Shown: in pieces, positions 1 through 6,803 of the stretch
Layout: each line of letters starts with the position of its first letter
How positions within the stretch are numbered: the stretch's first letter is position 1
Assembly (NCBI GenBank): GCA_947090385.1
Contig: CAMUNZ010000053.1
Span: 1-7,193, forward strand
DNA length: 7,193 nt
Reading direction: 5' to 3'
From: an uncultured Campylobacter sp.
GTDB lineage: Bacteria; Campylobacterota; Campylobacteria; Campylobacterales; Campylobacteraceae
Notes under the pieces: model-generated
Told to the model about the DNA's origin: nothing
The model's input: only the letters and a program-made list of their open reading frames with translations
Database searches by the model: none
Made by a program: the position numbers and the translations under genes

Positions 1-1927
1 TTACAAATTTAGATGATAAATCACTTAAATTGTCACTAATTGTTTTAATTACAACATCGCTACTTTTAACTTTTTGTATAACAGAATTTATAACTTCTTG
101 CTCTTTTTTGATATTTGCGAAATTTGTATTATGCAAATTCTGTAAATTACTTAAATTCGAAGAAAATTCACCCATTTTTGCATCAAAAGCTTCAATTTTT
201 TGTTTTGAATCTAAAATTCCTTCATCAACATTTGCAAATTTTGAATTTGCAACTAAAATTTGCTCATCTAAATTGCTCATTTTGGAATTTATAAGCTCTA
301 AATTGCTATCCGTTTTAGTAATTTTATCGCCCAATTTAGAAATTTCACTATCAACCGCATTTTTAATATCAGAAATTTTTGTGTCAAAATTTATGATTTT
401 GTCACCCATTAAATTCACTTTTTCATCAATTTCAGACTCTTTAGCTTCTAAATCTTGTTCAATTACTTGAGGTTGTCGTTTTTGTAAATTTTCATCTATC
501 AAATTTACTTTTTCGATCATATCATCAATATCTTTATCTTCTTTTTCTGTTTGTTCATCAATCTTTACAAGCCCGCTAACATCGACATTTTCTAATACAT
601 TTTTATCTTTTACTTCTACATCATTTGTAGGCAAATCACTATCTGAAATTTGAGATAACATATCGTCTATATTGCTTGAAATTTCTATTTTTGGTTCATT
701 TTTTTCTTCATCAAGTGAAACTTCTATATTAAGCGACTCTGGCTCTTTCTTTTCGCTTTGAGTTTCTGTCATATAATCACCAATTTGCTCTTCTAAAGAT
801 AGATTAGGATCAATTTCGTCTATCAAATTATCGGCTATTTGATCGATATTTTGAGATTGAGTAGGTTGAGAATTTTGTTCCATAATAGGCTCTTGTGTTT
901 GTAAATCTTCTTTATTTTCTTCTTGTTTTTCTGGTTGATCATCTACTATTTGTTCTGTTTTAATCTCTTCTACAGGCTCTTGTGGTAAAAAATCATCCAA
1001 ATCAACAAAATCATTTTGTTCTATTTTTTTATCATCTTCATAATTTGCAGATAATATATCCAAAGGCTGATCGACTGAAATTTCTGCTAAATTTGGCATT
1101 TGAATTTGTGGAGTTTGTGCTTGCATTGGCTCTGGTTGTGGTAGCACAACTGGAGTATTTTTTTGAAGTTCCGCCATTGCTTCTTCAGGATTGCTTAGAA
1201 TTTTATTTCGTGCATTTTCCATAGCTTTTGGAGTCATGGCAACAACTGCATAAGTTTTAACTAAATCAGGCAAAATTCCCATTTCTAAGCCAAGTCTAAT
1301 CTCTCGCATTTGGTTATTGTTTGGATTTGCACTAAACTGGGCATCTGCAAAAACTGCGATTTGTTCATTTGTTAAACCATTTTCATAACCTTGAATTATC
1401 TCTTGCATTTGACTAAAATCAAAAATATAATTTAAATTATTTATAAATCTTGCTTGCTCGTTTGTAAGGCGAAGTGCTTGTTCTCGCATTTTTCTCATAT
1501 CATAATAATTTTTAAATTGTGGTTTTGTATATAGTTTGATTTGCTCCATACCATAACCATCTTCTATACCTCTTTTTATCTCGCCTTTTTGACTTTCATT
1601 TAATCCAGCGCCTAAATCATCTATAAATTTACAAGTATCTTCTAAAGCGATACCGTTTGTCATAGAAAATCTAGCCATCGCCATATCTGTAACAGAAAAA
1701 CTATTATTAGCATAAACGGCGATTTGTTCGCTATTTAATCCATCTCTTAAACCATAAATTAATTGATAAAGTTGCCCAAGATTAAAATTCGAATAAATAT
1801 TATCCAAATAATCTACAATTTGTTCGGGTAAAAGCTCTAAATCTTCTTTTAATTTATCGATTTGAGCTTGATTAAAAAGTCCACTAACATTACATTTATT
1901 AATTAAATAACCAGCACTAAATCCCAT
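1..1927 (-). CDS. Uncharacterised repeat and coiled-coil protein, 3' end outside window
   Basis: The reading frame is open from the ATG at 1927 to the left edge, giving 642 residues with no stop, so the C-terminus is missing. The start is supported by a Shine-Dalgarno GGGAGA five bases upstream and a promoter just before it. Seen in the protein: residues 1-45 are a short lead; about 50-226 hold some six copies of a 30-residue unit of the type QMxEIxxGxxxGLxxEQIAxYA; about 255-460 form an acidic linker rich in Gln, Glu, Asp, Asn and Pro; about 462-642 are heptad-like coiled coil. There are only two cysteines (12 and 99), no signal peptide and no membrane segment, so it looks cytoplasmic or peripheral. 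I recall similar QMxxIRxGLxxGL repeats from large proteins of other bacteria, function unknown. A scaffold or partner-binding role is inference only. Base composition resembles its neighbours, so transfer is not evident. Confidence 0.85.
   Translation of the reverse strand, partial: MGFSAGYLINKCNVSGLFNQAQIDKLKEDLELLPEQIVDYLDNIYSNFNLGQLYQLIYGLRDGLNSEQIAVYANNSFSVTDMAMARFSMTNGIALEDTCKFIDDLGAGLNESQKGEIKRGIEDGYGMEQIKLYTKPQFKNYYDMRKMREQALRLTNEQARFINNLNYIFDFSQMQEIIQGYENGLTNEQIAVFADAQFSANPNNNQMREIRLGLEMGILPDLVKTYAVVAMTPKAMENARNKILSNPEEAMAELQKNTPVVLPQPEPMQAQTPQIQMPNLAEISVDQPLDILSANYEDDKKIEQNDFVDLDDFLPQEPVEEIKTEQIVDDQPEKQEENKEDLQTQEPIMEQNSQPTQSQNIDQIADNLIDEIDPNLSLEEQIGDYMTETQSEKKEPESLNIEVSLDEEKNEPKIEISSNIDDMLSQISDSDLPTNDVEVKDKNVLENVDVSGLVKIDEQTEKEDKDIDDMIEKVNLIDENLQKRQPQVIEQDLEAKESEIDEKVNLMGDKIINFDTKISDIKNAVDSEISKLGDKITKTDSNLELINSKMSNLDEQILVANSKFANVDEGILDSKQKIEAFDAKMGEFSSNLSNLQNLHNTNFANIKKEQEVINSVIQKVKSSDVVIKTISDNLSDLSSKFV
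164..406 (-). repeat. 14-residue coiled-coil repeats in the uncharacterised protein
   Basis: Residues about 508-588 carry a repeat of the form (G/N)(D/S)K(I/M/F)xxxDxx(I/L)xxx. Four consecutive 14-residue copies begin at 533 (GDKITKTDSNLELI), 547 (NSKMSNLDEQILVA), 561 (NSKFANVDEGILDS) and 575 (KQKIEAFDAKMGEF). An earlier copy at 508 (GDKIINFDTKISDI) is followed by an 11-residue segment. Hydrophobic residues spaced i, i+7 within each copy fit a two-heptad coiled coil, with one hendecad insertion that would alter the supercoil. Flanking residues about 462-507 and 589-642 also look helical but are less regular. Confidence 0.75.
1250..1780 (-). repeat. About six 30-residue helical repeats in the uncharacterised protein
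   Basis: These codons cover residues about 50-226. Related segments start near residues 53 (QLIYGLRDGL), 83 (AMARFSMTNGI), 113 (QKGEIKRGIEDGY), 144 (MRKMREQALRL), 173 (QMQEIIQGYENGL) and 206 (QMREIRLGLEMGI), so the spacing is 29-33 residues. The odd-numbered units are the better conserved. Each is followed by an EQIAVYA-like second helix (EQIAVYA, EQIKLYT, EQIAVFA), so the array can also be read as three 60-residue repeats. The pattern suggests paired short helices in an alpha-solenoid. The copies have diverged at DNA level, so this is an old protein repeat, not a recent tandem duplication. Confidence 0.8.
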
Positions 1928-1932
1928 TTTGT

Positions 1933-1938
1933 TCTCCC
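1933..1938 (-). promoter_or_regulatory. Ribosome binding site of the uncharacterised repeat protein gene
   Basis: GGGAGA lies five bases before the ATG at 1927 and decides that start. Another ATG at 1940 overlaps the site itself, but its frame stops after seven codons. Confidence 0.75.
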
Positions 1939-1959
1939 ATTAAAATTTTTGTCGTCAAA

Positions 1960-1995
1960 ATTATACTAAAAAATCGAAAATATAGGCTTATTTTA
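1960..1995 (-). promoter_or_regulatory. Sigma-70 type promoter for the uncharacterised repeat protein gene
   Basis: Read on the minus strand, a perfect TATAAT (1965-1960) is preceded by TTTTTTAG and further T-rich sequence. This matches the Campylobacter pattern of a strong -10 box with periodic T-tracts in place of a clear -35. A start near 1953 would give a leader of about 25 bases carrying the ribosome binding site. The T-rich upstream part is the same DNA as the tail of the ubiD terminator. Confidence 0.7.
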
Positions 1996-2006
1996 TCTAA
2001 ATAAGC
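1974..2006 (-). terminator. Intrinsic terminator at the end of the hemA-ubiD operon
   Basis: On the minus strand GCTTATTT (2006-1999) and AAATAAGC (1993-1986) form a perfect 8-bp stem around a five-base loop, followed by CTATATTTTCGATTTTTT. The stem is AT-rich and so fairly weak, and the first U-run begins about four bases past the stem. The left arm lies in the last ubiD codons and the loop contains part of the stop codon. Only transcripts coming from ubiD would meet this hairpin, because the next promoter lies downstream of it. Confidence 0.6.
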
Positions 2007-3796
2007 TCAAATTTCTCAAAAAATTTTGTATCTTCTTTTATTAAATTTTTCTCAATTAGTTTCTTTACGATTTTTTTATCACATAAAACCTCTTTTGGCC
2101 ACTCTCTTTCATAACCTTCCCATTCGTGTTTTGCCGTAGCATCCACGCAAATTTGCTCTTTATCTATAAAAATATCTCGTTTTGCATCGATGTTATTTAC
2201 AATTCTCCAAACCAACATATAAGGATTATTTAAATTTATATTTTCATCGACAAAAATTACAATCTTGAAATAATCTCTAAAATTTAAAATTTTATTAAAC
2301 GAGAATTTCACCTTATTTTCCTTTTTAAAATTTAACAATAAAATAGGAGTTTTTGTATCTTTAAAATACTGTTTCGCATTTGTAATCTTTGGCTCTTCTG
2401 AATTTAAAAGTTTTAAAATTTTATCATCATCTAAAATTTGTGGCACAAATTCACAAAAATCAGCACTTGCATCGATAGCCAATTTGCCACCAAAACAAGA
2501 ATTTGGGCTAGCATGGTCTAATTGATCACAAATTCCCTCGCTTATAATTAAACTTTTTACTCCAAAACGATTCAAAACATATTCGCTAAATTTCAAATAA
2601 TCATCAAGTTTTGGACCATTTTCATCGATAAAAATCACATGTTTTACAAAACTCATCTGTCCTATTCCCCAAAATGAATGCATAACTTGTCTTGCCGTAA
2701 AAGGAAAAGGTGTTTTAATTTTAGATAAAATTAAATTATGAAAAACGCCGTTTTCAGGCATTTTGTAATCTACCAATTCTGGCACATTTACTTTAAAAAG
2801 CGGTAAAAAAATTCTCTCAGTTGCATAACCCATAAATTTATCTTCAACAGGTGGTTTACCGACAATTGTGGCATTAAATATAGGATTTTTTTTAGATGTT
2901 ATAGCGCTTACTTCCATCACGGGAAATTCTTCTTTTGGCGTATAAAATCCTGTATGATCGCCAAAAGGTCCTTCTTCTTTAAAAACATTTGGATCTACAA
3001 ATCCTTCAATCACAAAATCAACATCGTGCGGAATAAAAATCTCATTTGTTAAAGATTTTACTAATTTTGCTGGCTCTTTTCGTATAAATCCATAAAGTAA
3101 AAGCTCAAAAATTCCTTTTGGAAGTGGCGCTTGCGCGCACCAAATATAAAGCGGATCTCCGCCGATTGCAACGCTTACTGGCATTTTTTTGCCTATTTTT
3201 ACGTATTTATAGAAAATACTCATAGCATCTTTATGAATTTGCCAATGCACACCAAGATAATTTTTATCAAAAACTTGCAAACGATACATGCCTAAATTTT
3301 GTGTTTTTCCGCCAAAATCCTTAGTATAAACTTGCCCCATTGTTATAAATTGTCCGGCGTCATTTGGCCAAGTTTTTAAAATTGGTAATTTAAAAAGATC
3401 TATTTCTCCTTGTCTTATTTCTTGACAAATTCCAGGAGTTTTAAGATATTTTGGAAATATGCTTCTATATTTACTTAAATGATAAAAAAAATCTATTTTT
3501 TGGATAAAACCTTCTGGAATTTCAGGCTTTAAAAGAGTTGAAATTTCGTCGGCGATCTTTTTAACATCTTGCCCAAAAATAAGTTCTAAAACCGATTTAT
3601 TTGCAAAAAGATTTGTCACAACAGGATCAAATTTATCGCCTTTTGAATTTGTTGGATTACTAAAAAGCAAAACTTTTCCATCATTTTTTTTAGCTTCTAT
3701 ATAACTTAAAATGCCAATTTCTTGATCTATATCAACTGGCTCTTTTATCTCTTTTAAAAGTCCATTTTGCCTAAATTTTTCTATCCAATTTCGCAT
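1997..3796 (-). CDS. ubiD: UbiD-family decarboxylase, probably menaquinone biosynthesis (MqnL-like)
   Basis: A complete 599-residue cytoplasmic enzyme of the UbiD family, which uses prenylated FMN, made by a UbiX-type partner, to remove a ring carboxylate. Visible landmarks are YRLQ at 171-174, with Arg172 matching the cofactor-contacting arginine, and EEGPFGDHTGFY at 274-285, where Glu275 and Asp280 occupy the catalytic acid positions. GKPPVEDKFMG (313-323) is also typical. The length is that of the ~600-residue form rather than the ~500-residue E. coli UbiD. Campylobacters are known to make menaquinone by the futalosine route and to lack ubiquinone, so the likely substrate is a prenylated 1,4-dihydroxy-6-naphthoate; that is inference. 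AAGGAAGG sits just upstream of the ATG, ten bases after the hemC stop, so it is the last gene of the operon. The hemC frameshift upstream could reduce its expression by polarity. Confidence 0.93.
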   Translation of the reverse strand: MRNWIEKFRQNGLLKEIKEPVDIDQEIGILSYIEAKKNDGKVLLFSNPTNSKGDKFDPVVTNLFANKSVLELIFGQDVKKIADEISTLLKPEIPEGFIQKIDFFYHLSKYRSIFPKYLKTPGICQEIRQGEIDLFKLPILKTWPNDAGQFITMGQVYTKDFGGKTQNLGMYRLQVFDKNYLGVHWQIHKDAMSIFYKYVKIGKKMPVSVAIGGDPLYIWCAQAPLPKGIFELLLYGFIRKEPAKLVKSLTNEIFIPHDVDFVIEGFVDPNVFKEEGPFGDHTGFYTPKEEFPVMEVSAITSKKNPIFNATIVGKPPVEDKFMGYATERIFLPLFKVNVPELVDYKMPENGVFHNLILSKIKTPFPFTARQVMHSFWGIGQMSFVKHVIFIDENGPKLDDYLKFSEYVLNRFGVKSLIISEGICDQLDHASPNSCFGGKLAIDASADFCEFVPQILDDDKILKLLNSEEPKITNAKQYFKDTKTPILLLNFKKENKVKFSFNKILNFRDYFKIVIFVDENINLNNPYMLVWRIVNNIDAKRDIFIDKEQICVDATAKHEWEGYEREWPKEVLCDKKIVKKLIEKNLIKEDTKFFEKFELI

Positions 3797-3798
3797 AA

Positions 3799-3806
3799 CC
3801 TTCCTT
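3799..3806 (-). promoter_or_regulatory. Strong ribosome binding site of ubiD
   Basis: AAGGAAGG fills most of the ten-base gap between the hemC stop and the ubiD ATG. It is the strongest Shine-Dalgarno in the operon and would let ubiD be translated even if ribosomes have left the broken hemC. Confidence 0.75.
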
Positions 3807-4726
3807 TTAAATAAAATCTTTAGCTAAAATTTCAGCTCTCGCTAAAATTTCTTTTGCTCCTTTTTTTATAAAATCTTGCGCCAAAATTTGACCAATATTT
3901 TTATAATCACATAAAGAAATTTCTTTTTCATCTTTAATAAATTCGTTAGCATCTGGAGTGCCAACAATCATTTTTATTTTTACAATATCATCACAAACTT
4001 GCGTATTTATCCCAATTGGTGCTTGACAACCGCCATTTAACTCTTTTACAAAATCTCTTTCTATAGTTGTTTCTATTACACTTTTTTCATCATTTAAAAA
4101 CGCAATCTCTTCTAAAATTTCTTTTTTGTTTAAGCATTCTATACCAAGCACTCCTTGACCCATGGCAGGTATCATATCAAAAATTGAAAAAGGCACGATA
4201 AATTTTATAAAATCTTTCAAATTTAGTCTATCTATTCCAGCTTTTGCTAAAATTATCGCGTCAAATTCGCCATTTTTAAGCTTGTGTTTATATTTCCGCG
4301 AAGAGAGACCATTTGCAAATCTTTTCTTAAAATTTTTAATTGCATAACTCTTCTTAAAGATGTTGTGCCGATTTTTGCATTTTGTGGCAAATCAAATAAA
4401 CTAGTGTATTTTTCACTCACAAAACAATCCCTAACATCGGCTCTTTTTGAAACAGCGCCTAATATTAAACCGTTTTCAATTTCTACTGGAACATCCTTTA
4501 AACTATGAACGGCGATATCTGCTTTTCCTTCAAGCATCCAAATTTCAAGCTCTTTTGTAAAAAGCCCTTTTCCACCTATTTTTGAAAGCGGAGAATCTAA
4601 AATAACATCACCTTTTGTTTTTAAGCCGATCAATTCAACATTATAGCCATATTTTTCTTCTAATTTTGATTTTATAAACTCACTTTGCCACAAAGCAAGT
4701 GCACTTTTTCTTGTAGCAATTCTCAT
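3807..4726 (-). pseudogene. hemC: hemC, porphobilinogen deaminase, frameshifted
   Basis: Hydroxymethylbilane synthase joins four porphobilinogen units in the third common step of haem synthesis, in the cytoplasm. The 5' frame (from 4726, ATGA overlap with the gene before, GAGGTG upstream) encodes VHSLKDVP with catalytic Asp78, SLRR (Arg125, Arg126) and LRGNINT (143-148). It then leaves the family sequence and stops at 4253. The family sequence resumes in the -1 frame at 4283 with [13 protein letters not shown], continues through GQGVLGIE and GGCQAPIG with the dipyrromethane-binding cysteine, and ends at 3807. Against E. coli GTRLSKLDNGE, the residues R-L-S are absent, so three codons plus one base (net 10 bases) are missing near 4283. 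Restoring them gives about 309 residues, the normal family length. The lost arginine corresponds to E. coli Arg155. As written, no functional enzyme is expected; a sequencing or assembly fault is the main alternative. Confidence 0.92.
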
Positions 4727-5091
4727 TTTATCACCTCTTCAACTATCTGAACATCAATGTAATCATCTTTATTTTTATCAGTTTTTTTACCTGATTTTGT
4801 AAAAATCGAAAAAATCAACAACACAATTCCAACAACATCGGATAAAATTCCAGGAATAATTAAAAAAATTCCAGCAAAAAGCAAAGCAAATTTTCCAAAA
4901 ATATCTTTAAAATTTGAAAAAATTGCATTTTGAAAAATTGTAGAAATTCCAACTTTTGATACCAAAATAATCCCTAAAATGCTGGATATCAAAACCTCAG
5001 CCATGTAATTTAAAAACCCAAATGTCGCTACAAAACCGACACAAAAAACAAGTTCAAATACAAAATAAGAAAGCCATAGAATTTTTAACAT
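4723..5091 (-). CDS. FxsA-family inner membrane protein
   Basis: A 122-residue membrane protein with hydrophobic segments near residues 2-27, 31-46 and 68-97, then a charged tail from about 99 ([11 protein letters not shown] onward) that is probably cytoplasmic. The stretch [18 protein letters not shown] (71-88) matches the FxsA signature AGxxLxxPGxxSDxxG. E. coli FxsA is known for suppressing F-exclusion of phage T7 when overproduced; its normal role is unclear and nothing here shows one. The ATG overlaps the proS end by seven bases, the upstream AAAGA is a weak ribosome site, and the TGA overlaps the hemC ATG. Translation is therefore probably coupled to proS. The same position between proS and hemC is occupied by a small membrane protein gene in C. 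jejuni, as I recall. Confidence 0.85.
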   Translation of the reverse strand: MLKILWLSYFVFELVFCVGFVATFGFLNYMAEVLISSILGIILVSKVGISTIFQNAIFSNFKDIFGKFALLFAGIFLIIPGILSDVVGIVLLIFSIFTKSGKKTDKNKDDYIDVQIVEEVIK

Positions 5092-6803
5092 AAATAATCT
5101 TTTAAACTCTTTTCTATATCTTTTGACGAAATTTCTATTTTTTCTAAATTTTTACGTTTTAAAAACTCAACTTTGCCATTTGCTAAAGATTTTCCTATCA
5201 AAAATCCGCAACTTATCCCCATAAGTTCATAATCAGCCATCTTAACACCAAATCTTTCATTTCTATCGTCTAACAAAATTTTAAAACCTTTTTTAGTTAA
5301 ATCTTCGTAAATTTCATTTGCAAATTTTACAACTTCTTCATTTTTTATATTTGAGATTATTATAACTGCGTCAAACGGGCTTAACTCTTTATTCCAGATT
5401 ATTCCTTTTTCATCAAAACTAGACTCCACTGCTACGGCTTCTAATCTACTAACTCCTATGCCGTAACATCCCATAAAAAACGGCTTAGATTTGCCATTTT
5501 CATCAAGAAAATTTGCTTTCATAGGCTCTGAATATTTTTGCCCTAATTGAAATATATGACCGATTTCTATACCTTTTGTAGAATGAAGTTTTCCGCCACA
5601 TCTTGGGCATACATCGCCATCTTTTACAGATATTAAATCTTTAAATCTATCTTTTTTAAAACTTGCGACATTAAAACCAATTGTGTGATAATTTTTTTCA
5701 TTTGCCCCGCAAATCATCTGCGTTTCATTTTCAAGTTCAAAATCTATAAAAAATTCTATATCTTGCGGAAGTTTCGCTGGACCGATAAAGCCTGGATTTA
5801 AACCTATTTTTATAAGCTCTTCCTGTGAAATATCAACTAATTCTAACGCACCACAAGCATTTAATGCCTTTGTTTCTTGTAAATCGTCGCAACCCCTAAC
5901 AAAAAATAAAATAACTTTTTCATCTTTTTCATCTTTTTCATAAATAGCTTTTTTTGCGACGGCTTTTATAGTATAAAATTTATCTATTTTGAAAAAATTT
6001 GCCAAATCATCTATAGTTTCGATATTTGGCGTAAAAAATTTATCCATTTTTTCACTTTTTGGACGAGATATTTTGCAAGTTTTTTTTGCTCTTCTAGCAG
6101 CTTCTATATTTGCTGCATATTTGCAACTATCACAAACTAAAATATCATCTTCGCCATTTTGCGCTAAAACCATAAATTCTTTACTTCCGCTTCCGCCGAT
6201 AGCTCCGCTATCTGCTTCAACTACTCTAAAATTTAATCCAATTCTTGTGAAAATATTTGTATAAGTTTTTTCCATCAAATCAAATTCGCGTTTTAAATCA
6301 GCTTCATTTGAATGAAAGCTATAACCGTCTTTCATTATAAATTCTCTGCATCTTAAAAGTCCAAATCTAGGTCTTGCTTCGTCGCGAAATTTTAACCCAA
6401 TTTGATACAAATTTAAAGGAAGTTGTTTATAACTTGTCACAACATCTCTGATTAAATCTGTCATACTTTCTTCGTTTGTAGGACTTAAAACAAAATCGTT
6501 TTCTTTTCTATCTTTGATTCTTAAAAGCTCTTTTCCATATTTTTTTAACCTTCCACTTTGTCCCCAAAGCTCACTTGGTGTAACAAAGCTAAGCCCCACT
6601 TCTTGCGCTCCGCTTTTATCCATTTCCTCTTTAATAACAGCGCAAATTTTTTCTAAAACAATTTTTCCAAGTGGCAAAAAATTATACAAGCCACTTCCGA
6701 TTTGCGCGATAAATCCCGCTCTAATCAAAAGCTTATGACTTGGTAAAACTACGTCTTTTGGTGCTTCTTTTAATGTTGGTGCATATAATTTTGAAAATTT
6801 CAT
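5085..6803 (-). CDS. proS: Prolyl-tRNA synthetase, bacterial type with editing domain
   Basis: A complete 572-residue cytoplasmic class II aminoacyl-tRNA synthetase that charges tRNA-Pro. Seen in order: the N-terminal catalytic part with SPTNEE (107-112) and motif 2 FRDEARPRFG...REFIMKDGYSF (139-163); an inserted editing domain at about 220-405, which in this family hydrolyses Ala-tRNA-Pro; motif 3 GCYGIGVSRLEA (445-456); and the anticodon-binding domain from about 474. Two CxxC pairs (Cys224/Cys227 and Cys399/Cys402) bracket the insertion and could hold a metal, as often seen in bacterial ProS. A short EKDEKDEK stretch at 289-296 within the editing domain is unusual and comes from a 9-bp tandem repeat. 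The ATG overlaps the hemA stop (ATGA) and is preceded by AGAGGA. Length is close to that known for Campylobacter ProS. Confidence 0.97.
   Translation of the reverse strand: MKFSKLYAPTLKEAPKDVVLPSHKLLIRAGFIAQIGSGLYNFLPLGKIVLEKICAVIKEEMDKSGAQEVGLSFVTPSELWGQSGRLKKYGKELLRIKDRKENDFVLSPTNEESMTDLIRDVVTSYKQLPLNLYQIGLKFRDEARPRFGLLRCREFIMKDGYSFHSNEADLKREFDLMEKTYTNIFTRIGLNFRVVEADSGAIGGSGSKEFMVLAQNGEDDILVCDSCKYAANIEAARRAKKTCKISRPKSEKMDKFFTPNIETIDDLANFFKIDKFYTIKAVAKKAIYEKDEKDEKVILFFVRGCDDLQETKALNACGALELVDISQEELIKIGLNPGFIGPAKLPQDIEFFIDFELENETQMICGANEKNYHTIGFNVASFKKDRFKDLISVKDGDVCPRCGGKLHSTKGIEIGHIFQLGQKYSEPMKANFLDENGKSKPFFMGCYGIGVSRLEAVAVESSFDEKGIIWNKELSPFDAVIIISNIKNEEVVKFANEIYEDLTKKGFKILLDDRNERFGVKMADYELMGISCGFLIGKSLANGKVEFLKRKNLEKIEISSKDIEKSLKDYLC
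5915..5941 (-). repeat. Three perfect 9-bp tandem repeats inside proS
   Basis: CTTTTTCAT occurs three times head to tail on the plus strand. In the proS frame this encodes the repeated Glu-Lys-Asp run at residues 289-296. Because the unit is a multiple of three, copy changes would keep the frame and only lengthen or shorten a charged loop in the editing domain. Confidence 0.9.

Noticed and set aside
30..470. A 146-codon open frame on the plus strand
   Set aside because: It lies antisense to the coiled-coil repeats of the minus-strand gene. Its Leu/Ser/Phe/Ile-rich protein is the mirror of Lys/Asn/Asp/Glu codons there, and it has no domain or ribosome site I can recognise.
1..500. A chemoreceptor signalling hairpin or phage tail fibre in the coiled-coil region
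   Set aside because: The protein has no membrane segments, and neither the receptor hairpin tip nor neighbouring phage genes are visible. The C-terminus is cut off, so neither can be claimed.
982..1224. An 80-codon open frame on the plus strand
   Set aside because: It is antisense to the acidic linker of the repeat protein; the sequence shows no family features.
1917..1940. Seven-codon leader peptide (MGEQNGI) starting at 1940
   Set aside because: Its ATG merges with the ribosome binding site of the main gene, and no Shine-Dalgarno precedes it; likely chance.
3807..4220. A separate gene starting at TTG 4220
   Set aside because: The same frame continues upstream to 4283 with HemC family sequence ([17 protein letters not shown]), so this is the 3' part of the broken hemC and not an independent gene.
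4271..4285. Programmed -1 ribosomal frameshift in hemC at TTAAAAAT
   Set aside because: There is no proper slippery heptamer in frame and the A-run has only five bases. Slippage would still leave out three residues, including a conserved arginine, so a deletion explains the data better.
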